NCBI GenBank assembly: GCA_028752905.1 | Contig: JAQNBH010000002.1 | Location: 36,672,075 to 36,736,074, forward strand | DNA length: 64,000 nt | Source: Cladorhizidae sp. MBARI D1340-BT2 | Taxonomy: Eukaryota; Porifera; Demospongiae; Poecilosclerida; Cladorhizidae | Direction: 5' to 3' | Part shown: piece after piece, positions 35,339 to 46,100 of the stretch | Layout of the letters: every line of letters begins with the position of its first letter | Position numbering within the stretch: the stretch's first letter is position 1 | The notes under the pieces: model-generated | What the model was told of the DNA's origin: nothing | Database searches by the model: none | The model's input: the letters and a program-made list of their open reading frames with translations, nothing else | Program-made: the position numbers and the translations under genes

Positions 35339-37722
35339 GGGGGGGCGGTTAGATATCTGTATCTGCACCATGCGGTAATGAATGTTGTGAAATGCCGATC
35401 TCTCTCGTTGAGTGCTACGGAGTGGTAGCCATTCCACGCGTCGAAAATGGTCTTCTTGGTTTTGCGTGGAATGGCCCGAGCCTGGTGGAATGGAGATGGG
35501 CAGTGATGGGTCTCGCGCGTGGCGTGCTGGTTTAGGGGTTGAAAATTGATGGTCCTCCTGAGTGACCCGTTCTTCTTGGTGCAAATCACCATGCGGTGGC
35601 ACCAAGTGACGGGCGTGCCCAGGGGGACCTTCTCCAACACGCCAAGGTGGACGTCCCGGTCAAGACCAGCCTTCACCTCATCCTGCCAGTGGATGGGGAT
35701 GGCGATGGGATTGTGGCAAGGTTTGGGGATGGCGGTGGGGTCGATGCTCAGGGATAAGGGGGGTCCAGACATCATTGGGAGGGGCTGGTGCTCACAGACG
35801 TTGAACCAACTCGCTGAGTATAGTTCCAGCAAGTGACGCTCAAGTCTGTGGCGGTTTTCCTCAGTGCCGGGGAAGGGCAAGGAGGAGGGTCTGTCTGGGG
35901 GGGGGGGGGGTGCCCTGGTTGGGCATGAGCAAGGTCTGAGGGGGGTGGGTGCAGTGTGCCTCACCATGGGTGGAGTAGTGGTATGGGGTCCTGGAGGTTT
36001 GGCCTGCAGGTCCGCTGTGGTGTTCATCTTGGTAGGTCTGGGCACATGATGGATGGGTCTGGTCTGCAGGTCATCAGTTCTGGTCAGCAGGTTCTCAGGT
36101 CTGGTCAGCAGGTCCTGGGCTGGTGACAGTGGCTGATCAGGGGTCGCCCATGTATTCGTGCCGTTTCCCGAAGGTGGCGTCGACGTACAGAGGGGGAACC
36201 CCTTAGCGATCAGCCCAAGGTCATAGCAGGTGGCCAGGCTCAGGTATAGCTTGGTGGCCAGAGGGCAAAAGTAGACCATCTGCCTGGTCTCTCGAATGGT
36301 GTGGCAAGACTTGATCCGTAGGAGGGCAGCCCCGATGATGATGGGGAGGGCGTTGCCACTTGCTGATGACATGGAGAGGGTGGCCGGGATGAGGTCGTGG
36401 GGGCGGAGGTGGAGTTCGCGCATCAGGAGGGGTCCAGCCAGACAGCTTTGGCAGCCAGTGTCGGCCAGGGCAGTGGTGGTCAGGTTGTGGCGCTCTTCCC
36501 TCAAGGTGTGGCCATGGGCCTGGTAGTCTGCCTTGTAAGTCGAGACCTTCACCTGCATATTCGGTTGGGGTGGAAATCGACGTTGCACCCAGGTGTTAGT
36601 TGACGAGTCCCATGACTGGTGTGGTAGTGAGCCCTCGGATAGTGTGTTGGTTTCCTCCGTGATGGCACTCTCCTGCTCGGCCTGCTTTTGCCAGCAGAGG
36701 TGGGCATAATGGTTGGTGCGGCCACAGGACGAGCAGGTGGAGCCAAAGGCCGGGCATTGGGTGCGCCTGATGGCCGTTCGTGCTCTCTCCCCGTGGCCAT
36801 GGTTGCCACAAAAGCAGCATGTGGCCTTTGGGTTAGTGGGCGGCCTGCCGGTGTTGGGTTGCCCTTTGTGTGGGATGGGCTGGTTCCTTGGTGGTGGCTG
36901 CAGGCGGTTTGGTTTGCTGGTGGGGTCTCGCACGGATGATCGTGGGGTGGGTGGGCGCTGTTGTTGCCTGTAACCACTCCGGAGGGCATCTTCATGGTCA
37001 GCCTCCTCGTCGATAATAAGGTTTGCCGAGGTGGGTGTCGTGATGGTGACCGCGGACCACTTGCCCGCGGCCCTCACCTCAACAAATCTTATTGTCTCCT
37101 CCACGGTCATGGCCTGGTTGGTGTCTTTTAGGAGGTCCTCCTGGATGTCGGGGTCGGCGAGACCAACGCAGAGCTGATCTGCGACCCTCTGTTCCCCCTG
37201 GTTATTTACCACATCGCAACCCGAGCATTTCTTGACGAACATGCAGACTTCCGCTTGGCCGCGGAGGCTGGCAGCAAAGGAACGGATGGGCTCCCCCCGG
37301 TCCTGGACCATTCTGGAGAGCGCAACACGGGCGACCTTCGGGTTTTCCTCCCGGACAGCGAGGGCTTTGATGGCTACCAGGAGGTCTGCTTCGGTATGCT
37401 CCTCTATAGGTAAGGGGCCCACAATGTTCCGTGTGACGTCACGTCTCAGCTTGGAATCTAAGCACTCCAGCAGTTGGATTGCCACGTCGGGGCCAGCCAG
37501 ATGGACGGCGAGGGAGTAGGCCCTCCATCTGGTTAAGAAATAGTGCCACCCCTCAGTGGTCCCTCCGGCTGTGACCTCTGGACGGCGGACAGGCGTTAGT
37601 TTAGTCCTGGCAGCATGACTATGAACCAGCATGTGGCCATTCAGTAGGGCGGCCACCACTAGTGGGGGCGTCCCATCCGGTGTGGCAAAGTCGCAGCCCG
37701 GGTAGGGGCAGTTCACTGCCAT
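35317..37722 (-). pseudogene. gag-pol: Gag, protease and RT N-terminal part
   Basis: The first in-frame ATG is the complement of 37,720-37,722; the longer frame from 37,755 would start with GTG. Near the start is a C2H2-like finger (CPYPGC then HMLVH). A gag-like region follows (about residues 40-230). A basic proline-rich linker leads to zinc knuckles: CCFC with following histidines, and the canonical CSSCGRTNHYAHLC (about 330-343). The aspartic protease motif is ALADTGCQ (about 421). After another proline-rich linker come the RT finger motifs, WCHRMVICTKKNG and RRTINFQPLN, and FDAWNGYHSVAL. The frame ends prematurely just after a seven-C run in RT and reads about eight wrong residues to a stop at 35,317. 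No stop separates gag from pol, so this is a single-frame polyprotein, as in Tf1-like elements. Confidence 0.9.
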
Positions 37723-37823
37723 GAGGGTGGTGGGCAGTAATTGGGATTTCGACACTGGACGATCCCCGAGCCGGTACTTTTGCCGGTGCAGTCTCTAGCA
37801 ACTATCAAATGCTACGCTGACTG

Positions 37824-37837
37824 AATTGATGCACACA
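37824..37837 (-). promoter_or_regulatory. Putative self-priming primer-binding site
   Basis: Directly inside the 5' LTR the minus strand reads TGTGTGCATCAATT, perfectly complementary over 14 nt to AATTGATGCACACA within the same LTR (complement of 37,908-37,921). No TGG-starting tRNA-complementary sequence is at the LTR edge. In Tf1/sushi elements the transcript's own 5' end anneals here and, after RNase H cleavage, primes minus-strand synthesis. This would put the transcript start at about 37,921, giving a U3 of about 109 bp and R-U5 of about 84 bp. Confidence 0.7.
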
Positions 37838-38030
37838 TAGTTAAGTGCAATGCACCATCTCGATGTCAGATCAAAGAGGATTGAATATAGTTATAATCTG
37901 CATGAGATGTGTGCATCAATTGAGTGTATGTCATGGGCATGCGCAAGGTAAGGGGTCATCAATCGGGTGAAGGGCCGTACGTAGTGATATGCTATACAGG
38001 TATGGGCTAGGTAAGAGTGAGTATTGTCTA
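37838..38030 (-). repeat. 5' LTR (193 bp)
   Basis: Direct copy of 32,425-32,618. On the minus strand it begins TAGACAATACTCACTC and ends CACTTAACTA. Contains the self-complementary segment at 37,908-37,921, the predicted start of the element's transcript. Confidence 0.93.
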
Positions 38031-38035
38031 ATTTT
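38031..38035. repeat. Target-site duplication, right (ATTTT)
   Basis: Matches 32,420-32,424 exactly. Evidence of integrase-mediated insertion of the element between them. Confidence 0.8.
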
Positions 38036-38457
38036 ATTAACCACGAAATATTTTTGTACATCCTCCCCTTCCTGGCTCTGGCAATACATCGTAAGCTTTC
38101 TCCTGTAAGCCCGCGTGTTTTTACCTATAGAAGCTAAACAGGGGCTGTAAGCCCTATTTGACTTTTCCCATGTACTTCTAACGACCCTTACCTATTGGCC
38201 TTAAAGCGGGCAATTAAGGCGGGGCTTCAGGTCCAAAAATTTTTTTTGTTTTTGTTTTGGGGTTTTTTCTTTCTTTTCTTTCTTCCCATAAATATGTTAC
38301 CAGGACCTGTAAGATGCTGCATTCCAAATTTGAGAAGATTTGGATGCTCCATTCTGGACTTACAGTGACTTTTGTACATACACCTCCATTCAATTCTTGG
38401 AAAAGAAGACTGTCCGTGGAGGGTGCGTTTCGATGGTATTTTTTTTTTACTTGGATC
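38036..38457. other. Intergenic
   Basis: No gene recognised. T-rich stretch at about 38,238-38,285. A weak continuation of the next inverted repeat may lie in the last 60 bases. Confidence 0.5.
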
Positions 38458-39043
38458 TTACAACTTTAGAGCTCCGTAGATTCTGCAAGCTTCATGGTAT
38501 GGACTTGATATATAAAAGATAGGTCTCTCTGTGTGCTCTCTTTTGATACTAAAATATGTTTCATAGGTATAACTATAGGCAAGTTACTAGACCCTAAAGT
38601 GGAGGCACCTCAAAAACCTGCATCCCAAAGTCCCAATTCAGAATAACTCCAGATTGAAATTGGCTAGAGGAAGCCCTAGAGCATGCAATGACCTTTTTCA
38701 TTAGGCTAAAAAAATGTATTACCTGGTCAAGCGCGCGGGGGGGGGGGGGGGGCGTTGATTGGAAAATTGAGGGCAACGCCCTCAATTTTCTACCCGAGCG
38801 CTGGTCATTGCATGCCACTCGTACCAATTCATTTTTTTTTGCACTTAGCAATCTGGAGTTATTCTGAATGGGGACTTTGGGATGCAGGTCCCTCAACTTT
38901 AGGGTCTAGTAACTTGCCTATAGTTATACCTATGAAATATATTGTAGTATCAGATGAGAGCACACAGAGAGACCTATCGTTTGAGCTATATATCAAGTCC
39001 ATACCATGAAGCTTTCAGAATCAACGGAGCTCTAAAGTTGTAA
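38458..39043. repeat. Fold-back (inverted-repeat) element 1
   Basis: Left arm 38,458-38,693 and right arm 38,803-39,043 are reverse complements with moderate divergence. Shared blocks include TTACAACTTTAGAGCTCCGT, CATGGTATGGACTTGATATA and GGCAAGTTACTAGACCCTAAAG. The spacer holds a G-rich run (about 38,736-38,752) and a perfect hairpin at 38,762-38,790 (13-bp arms, AAC loop). A diverged one-arm copy lies at 12,960-13,112. No transposase; this resembles a non-autonomous inverted-repeat transposon. Confidence 0.85.
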
Positions 39044-39412
39044 CCACAAGTAATATTTTAAAAAGTAAAAAATACACTCGTCCCCCTTTAGAAGGCTGTA
39101 ACCCCTTTTTGTCAAATTCTGGTTTCCAATCGCCATTCACAGCATAACTAGGTTTAAAAAAATTGCTCAAACCTTGTATATCATTTATAAGCTCTTTCTT
39201 TGCTCTTTGTGTTCAATTATCAATTTTTTTAAAAATTCATAATAATAAAAAATTATGTTGCTTAGTGGGCGTGGCATCTATATGAACCCAGCAAACTGGG
39301 AATAAAATTTAAAAAAATTCTGGTCGTCGATAACAAAGAGTAATGCATTATCTATGCATTATCTAAACAAATGCATTATCTAAACAAACAACAAATTTGA
39401 AGTCAAATTTGC
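39044..39412. other. Intergenic, AT-rich
   Basis: No gene. Tandem TGCATTATCTA motifs at about 39,343-39,385. Confidence 0.5.
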
Positions 39413-39912
39413 AAAATGCATGCATCTTCAGAAACAGGGACCCTCCTTCTCTTGGCAGACCCCCACTATATATATACTCTTTTTTTTTTAATCAAAAGCT
39501 GTAAATTGGTTTGTGGCTTGTCAAAGCTAACAGCTGTGATATGAGTCGTTTAACATTGCAATAACTAATAACTTGTTAGGTCTCTTTTGTGTGTATATAT
39601 ATATGTTAGTTTTATCTATGGACAGTGACTTTATTGTGTAGTGTATATATTGTGATGAAATAACTAAAGTGGTTGTTGAATGGCAACGTGCCGTATTTGA
39701 TTACGCGCTAAAATTGTAATTTTAGCGGCGTAATCAAATACGGCACGTTGCCATTCAACAACCACTTTAGTTATTGCAATGTAAAACGACTCATATCACA
39801 GCTGTTAGCTTTGACAAGCCACAAACCAATTTACAGCTTTTGATTTAAAAAAATGAGTAGTGGGGGTCTGCCAAGAGAAGGAGGGTCCCTGTTTCTGAAG
39901 ATGCATGCATTT
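39413..39912. repeat. Fold-back element 2, near-perfect palindrome with nested insertion
   Basis: Arms meet at a 2-bp centre (39,716-39,717). The left arm starts at ATGCATGCATCTTCAGAAAC and the right arm ends with its complement. About 195-200 bp per arm match with few differences. The left arm is interrupted by a 92-bp insertion (39,567-39,658) flanked by AATAACT on both sides (39,560-39,566 and 39,659-39,665). High arm identity suggests a recent origin. No coding capacity. Confidence 0.88.
39567..39658. mobile_element. 92-bp nested insertion with 7-bp duplication
   Basis: Present in the left arm only of the palindrome at 39,413-39,912. Flanking AATAACT repeats are consistent with target-site duplication. 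Contains a GTGTATATATATATG tract. Too short to classify. Confidence 0.55.
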
Positions 39913-40031
39913 CTGCATGCATCTTCTGACAAAACATGCCTCTAGAGATATTTTATATATCATTGGAAAGCACATAGAACAAGCAACAATTTGAGCATAA
40001 CATTATCTACACAAACCAATTATAAAAAATT
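39913..40031. other. Short intergenic between palindrome and NLR-like gene
   Basis: No LRR-like coding sequence is seen. It would lie at the 3' side of the minus-strand NLR-like gene. Confidence 0.5.
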
Positions 40032-42311
40032 TTATGGGCATTCAAAGTCAACAGACGTTTTTTTACCAGTTAAGGGTGAACTACCCCCTAGTTCAGATAA
40101 GTAGAGAGCTGCTAGAAACTCTTGGAAGGTGAGGTGGAGAAATGTATATGTATTATCAAGTCGTTGTAGATAAGCAGTCCTGTCAACAGTAACCAAGCCT
40201 AGGGTAGGCGCATCATTGCAACCAGTACCAGTACCTAGGGAAAGTTGTACTTGGGCGACTCTCTGGCAAACTGATTGTCTGGAGTGAGTAGTCATGTCGA
40301 GGGCCAGTTCACAGATCTTGTTGAAGTATCCTCTGTCATTTCCGCGTAAATCATCTATTGAATCAGGTTGTGCATTTTCATTAGTACGTCTTAGATTATG
40401 CAAGACAATATATTGGGTGAAGTGCTCGTAGATTTTCGTCTCAGTTTGTGGAATGTTGCCTCTCTCCCATTCATATAGGAAGCATATCATTGTAAGATTT
40501 ATCGGCAAATAGCACATGCGCAATAGGTTGGGATGGGAATTTAGATATGCCTTCAGTTGAGCTAGTGAGACATTGGACGTGTCGGAAGAGAAGGGATACG
40601 TGTCGATGTAGTCAAGGATTTGCTGATGAATAAATCCAAGCACTTAGATGCGTCTGGTGACGTGTTGTTTGCACCTTAGTTTGTCAGTGGCAACTGGGCG
40701 TGAGGTCACTATGATCATGGCCGCAGGAAGGTACTTCTGATTTAGTAATTGATGGATTACGGACTTGGTTTCGTCCTGAGGATGGAACTCGTCCAAGCCG
40801 TCAAGTATAAAGCATGTCCCCTTGCCATTAGATTGCTTAATGTCTCTGACAACCTTTTCACACTCTTCTCTGTCATGATAGAGAAGGTCAAGAAGATCTG
40901 ACAAGTCTTGAGTCTTTCTGTTGGCTAACTGTCGGAGTGGAATATGAAGGACCAGCTTTGCACTCGTCAGTACCTCCCCACCTGTGGCCCAGTCTCGACT
41001 GACCTTATGCACTAATGTAGTCTTCCCACTACCAGGCCGACCTTCTACAAGCACCAATGATCCACTCTTATACTCACCAAACACTGTGTCATACTTAACC
41101 TTCTCCTTCGTCTCCAAGATGTCATCCGCATCTCCCCTCACTGAGTATTGATAAGCATGAGTGATCTCCTTCTTCTTTTTGATGAGCACGAGGTTGATGA
41201 AGGTGCTATTCACTTTGGGCGGCCACGAGTCCTCAGGGACATCTGCATCCTGTGCGTATGATGTGATGAGATGCTCCTTTTCTGGAGGGAAGATCACAGT
41301 CAAGGGAACTGCTTCACAAATAAGGACTTTCTCACTGCCTTTGGCTATGTGGCAGGTATACTTCCCTTGAGCTGCTTGCCTGGCTTGGTGGATGAGGAGT
41401 ATGGGTGTTTGTGAACCAGAGTAACGTAGGCTGTCAGTTAAGGTCTGCCCCTCTTTCTTCCACAGGTAACTTGCTCCCTCACCGTCACTGACTTGGACCT
41501 CTATGAGAGTGGAACTGCCTTCTGGTACTTCAGTGCCGCATGATTTGTTGACTATCTTCCAGCCAATGGCTAAATTTGCCGTCCTTGTCTCCAGTATTGG
41601 CACAGATGGTTTCTGAAGCTCTCTAAATTCTTTCCCCAAGCTCAGTGCCACATTGGCTGCTCCAACAGGCCCACTGGCTAGTTTCTGCTCCAGGTATTTC
41701 AGAGTGGCAGGTGTGGTCCCTTTGCACGCTCCTGTTACCCACTTCAAGAGAATGTTTTCCAGTCGGAGTATATTACTGTTGCCATTCTTACAATCTACTC
41801 GTACTGATTTAGACAGACCCAGTGCCAGGTCAAGCTCCTCCCACTTATCGCTAAACACGGCAAGAATCTCCACCAAATCAGCAACATCATGTTCCAAAAG
41901 AGACGTGTCATTTCCTGCGACCTGGCCACTGGCTGCCTCATCACGACCTTCTGCACCTCTCTCAGACCCGCACACAGCCTCACTCAGGCGTCTAGCCAGC
42001 TGTCTCGCACCACCACCATACCCATCCAGGACGTGAACAAACTGATGGAACACAGCTATGTCACTCCTCACCCCCTCACACACGTGTTGAAGTAGGTACC
42101 GCACTTTTAGCTCGGCATCTAGCTTGTCGTCCAGTGCAGCAAACGTGTCCTTCACTGCCTCAGAGATGACCAATGACTTGCACAACTTGACCGAGATATC
42201 GACCAGGCTGATGCCGGACACTTGTGCCACCATGTCAGCTTTGTAGTCCTGCAGGACGTTGTGCTCCTTGCTTTGCTGAGGCCGAGCTTCCTGTTCAGCT
42301 GAAGAAGACAT
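40032..42311 (-). pseudogene. NLR-like NACHT protein: CARD-like, DEATH-like, Ig-like, NACHT; one in-frame stop
   Basis: The first ATG is the complement of 42,309-42,311. Numbered from it: an alpha-helical CARD-like domain (about 33-113, with YLLQHVC and FHQFVHVLDGY); a DEATH-like domain (about 138-226, with KWEELDLALGL and LLKWV); an Ig-like domain (about 238-341, with YLWKKEGQTL and GKYTC, the B-strand cysteine apparently absent); then NACHT. Walker A is GRPGSGKTTL (about 424), Walker B is FILDGLDEF (about 501), and the sensor is IIVTSRP. At residue 556 a TAA (complement of 40,644-40,646) interrupts the frame. The same frame then continues for 203 codons with helical and winged-helix sequence ending in FLHLTFQEFLAALYLSEL, the standard NACHT C-terminal motif. 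Thus one nonsense codon splits an otherwise sound gene. No LRRs follow; a possible splice donor (CTG|GTAAAA) lies near 40,063. NLRs of this type are cytosolic innate-immune sensors. It may be a pseudogene, a null allele, or a base error. Confidence 0.85.
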
Positions 42312-42403
42312 CTTCAAAGAGAGGGAGGGAGGAGGAGGGAGCCAGAGAGAATATGTGATTGGGACAGGGGAGGAAAGGAGGGAGGATTAAATCAGGGAGA
42401 TGA
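42312..42403. other. Purine-rich 5' flank of the NLR-like gene
   Basis: Only about 90 bp (GGGAGGGAGG-type) separates the NLR-like start codon from the 40-bp satellite. No TATA box seen. Any promoter or upstream exon must lie here or beyond an 18-kb array. Confidence 0.5.
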
Positions 42404-43165
42404 TGTAGGCCCCTTTAATAATAGATAACACAACAACACTCACTGTAGGCTCCTTTAATAATAGATAACACAACAACACTCACTGTACGCTCCTTTAATA
42501 ATAGATAACACAACAAGACCCACTTTAGACTCCTTTAATAATAGATAACACAACAACACTCACTGTAGGCTCCTTTAATAATAGATAACACAAAACACTC
42601 ACTGTAGGCTCCTTTAATAATAGATAACACAACAACACTCACTGGAGGCTCCTTTAATAATAGATAACACAACAACACTCACTGTAGGCTCCTTTAATAA
42701 TAGATAACACAACAACACTCACTGTAGACTCCTTTAATAATAGATAACACAACAACACTCACTGTAGGCTCCTTTAATAATAGATAACACAACAACACTC
42801 ACTGTAGGCTCCTTTAATAATAGATAACACAACAACACTCACTGTAGACTCCTTTAATAATAGATAACACAACAACACTCACTGTAGGCTCCTTTAATAA
42901 TAGATAACACAACAACACTCGCTGTAGACTCCTTTAATAATAGATAACACAACAACACTCACTGTAGACTCCTTTAATAATAGATAACACAACAACACTC
43001 ACTGTAGACTCCTTTAATAATATATAACACAACAACACTCACTGTAGGCTCCTTTAATAATAGATAACACAACAACACTCACTGTAGACTCCTTTAATAA
43101 TAGATAACACAACAACACTCACTGTAGACTCCTTTAATAATAGATAACACAACAACACTCACTGT

Positions 43166-46100
43166 AGGCTCCTTTAATAATAGATAACACAACAGCACTC
43201 ACTGTAGACTCCTTTTATAATAGATAACACAACAACACTCACTGTAGACTCCTTTAATAATAGATCACAACAACTCTCACTGTAGGCTCCTTTAATAATA
43301 GATAACACAACAACACTCACTGTAGGCTCCTTTAATAATAGATAACACAACAACACTCACTGTAGGCTCCTTTAATAATAGATAACACAACAACACTCAC
43401 TGTAGACTCCTTTAATAATAGATAACACAACAACACTCACTGTAGACTCCTTTAATAATAGATAACACAACAACACTCACTGTAGGCTCCTTTAATAATA
43501 GATAACACAACAACACTCACTGTAGACTCCTTTAATAATAGATAACACAACAACACTCACTGTAGGCTCCTTTAATAATAGATAACACAACAACACTCAC
43601 TGTAGACTCCTTTAATAATAGATAACACAACAACACTCACTGTAGACTCCTTTAATAATAGATAACACAACAACACTCACTGTAGGCTCCTTTAATAATA
43701 GATAACACAACAACACTCACTATAGACTCCTTTAATAATAGATAACACTACAACACTCACTGTAGGCTCCTTTAATAATAGATAACACAACAACACTCAC
43801 TGTAGACTCCTTTAATAATAGATAACACAACAACACTCACTGTAGACTCCGTTAATAATAGATAACACAACAACACTCACTGTAGACTCCTTTAATAATA
43901 GATAACACAACAACACTCACTATAGACTCCTTTAATAATAGATAACACAACAACACTCACTGTAGGCTCCTTTAATAATAGATAACACAACAACACTCAC
44001 TGTAGACTCCTTTAATAATAGATAACACAACACTCACTGTAGACTCCTTTAATAATAGATAACACAACAACACTCCCTGTAGGCTCCTTTAATAATAGAT
44101 AACACAACAACACTCACTGTAGGCTCCTTTAATAATAGATAACACAACAACACTCACTGTAGACTCCTTTAATAATAGATAACACAACAACACTCACTGT
44201 AGACTCCTTTAATAATAGATAACACAACAAAACTCACGGTAGGCTCCTTTAATAATAGATAACACAACAACACTCACTGTAGACTCCTTTAATAATAGAT
44301 AACACAACAACACTCACTGTAGACTCCTTTAATAATAGATAACACAACAACACTCACTGTAGACTCCTTTAATAATAGATAACACAACACTCACTGTAGG
44401 CTCCTTTAATAATAGATAACACAACAACACTCACTGTAGGCTCCTTTAATAATAGATAACACAACAACACTCACTGTAGGCTCCTTTAATAATAGATAAC
44501 ACAACAACACTCACTGTATGCTCCTTTAATAATAGATAACACAACAACACTCACTGTAGGCTCCTTTAATAATAGATAACACAACAACACTCACTGTAGA
44601 CTCCTTTAATAATAGATAACACAACAACACTCACTATAGGCTCCTTTAATAATAGATAACACAACAACATTCACTGTAGGCTCCTTTAATAATAGATAAC
44701 ACAACAACACTCACTATAGGCTCCTTTAATAATAGATAACACAACAACACTCACTGTAGGCTCCTTTAATAATAGATAACACAACAACACTCACTGTAGA
44801 CTCCTTTAATAATAGATAACACAACAACACTCACTATAGGCTCCTTTAATAATAGATAACACAACAACACTCACTGTAGGCTCCTTTAATAATAGATAAC
44901 ACAACAACACTCACTGTAGACTCCTTTAATAATAGATAACACAACAACACTCACTGTAGACCCCTTTAATAATAGATAACACAACAACACTCACTGTAGA
45001 CTCCTTTAATAATAGATAACACAACAACACTCACTGTAGACTCCTTTAATAATAGATAACACAACAACACTCACTGTAGGCTCCTTTAATAATAGATAAC
45101 ACAACAACACTCACTGTAGACTCCTTTAATAATAGATAACACAACAACACTCACTGTAGACTCCTTTAATAATAGATAACACAACAACACTCACTGTAGA
45201 CTCCTTTAATAATAGATAACACAACAACACTCACTGTAGACTCCTTTAATAATAGATAACACAACAACACTCACTGTAGACTCCTTTAATAATAGATAAC
45301 ACAACAACACTCGCTGTAGGCTCCTCTAATAATAGATAACACAACAACACTCACTGTAGGCTCCTTTAATAATAGATAACACAACAACACTCACTCTAGG
45401 CTCCTTTAATAATAGATAACACAACAACACTCACTGTAGACTCCTTTAATAATAGATAACACAACAACACTCACTGTAGACTCCTTTAATAATAGATAAC
45501 ACAACAACACTCACTGTAGACTCCTTTAATAATAGATAACACTACAACACTCACTATCCTTTAATAATAGATAACACAACAACACTCACTGTAGGCTCCT
45601 TTAATAATAGATAACACAACAACACTCACTGTAGACTCCTTTAATAATAGATAACACAACAACACTCACTGTAGGCTCCTTTAATAATAGATAACACAAC
45701 AACACTCACTGTAGACTCCTTTAATAATAGATAACACAACAACACTCACTGTAGACTCCTTTAATAATAGATAACACAACAACACTCACTGTAGACTCCT
45801 TTAATAATAGATAACACAACAACACTCACTGTAGACTCCTTTAATAATAGATAACACAACAACACTCACTGTAGGCTCCTTTAATAATAGATAACACAAC
45901 AACACTCACTGTAGACTCCTTTAATAATAGATAACACAACAACACTCACTGTAGGCTCCTTTAATAATAGATAACACAACAACACTCACTGTAGACTCCT
46001 TTAATAATAGATAACACAACAACACTCACTGTAGACTCCTTTAATAATAGATAACACAACAACACTCACTGTAGGCTCCTTTAATAATAGATAACACAAC

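Larger units (their letters stand above)
32425..38030 (-). mobile_element. Ty3/Gypsy-like LTR retrotransposon, structurally complete, one frameshift
   Basis: A 5.6-kb element on the minus strand: 5' LTR (37,838-38,030), primer-binding region (37,824-37,837), gag-protease-RT, RNase H-integrase, polypurine tract (32,619-32,629), 3' LTR (32,425-32,618), and 5-bp duplications outside. LTRs differ by four substitutions and one single-base indel over 193 bp, so insertion is fairly recent. Domain order with integrase after RNase H places it with Ty3/Gypsy, not Copia. Gag and pol appear to share one frame, as in Tf1/sushi-type elements. The only clear lesion is one extra base in a C7 run in RT. It is much more GC-rich than the satellite around it. 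It sits at the satellite edge next to an NLR-like gene and two fold-back elements. Confidence 0.93.

Noticed and set aside
35177..35605. 142-codon minus ORF overlapping the RT frameshift
   Set aside because: Third-frame shadow of RT without motifs.
32664..37519. Many plus-strand ORFs of 60-140 codons across the LTR element
   Set aside because: Antisense shadows of the GC-rich minus-strand gag-pol; no domain in them.
41161..42095. Plus-strand ORFs opposite the NLR-like gene
   Set aside because: Antisense shadows of the coding strand with no domain.
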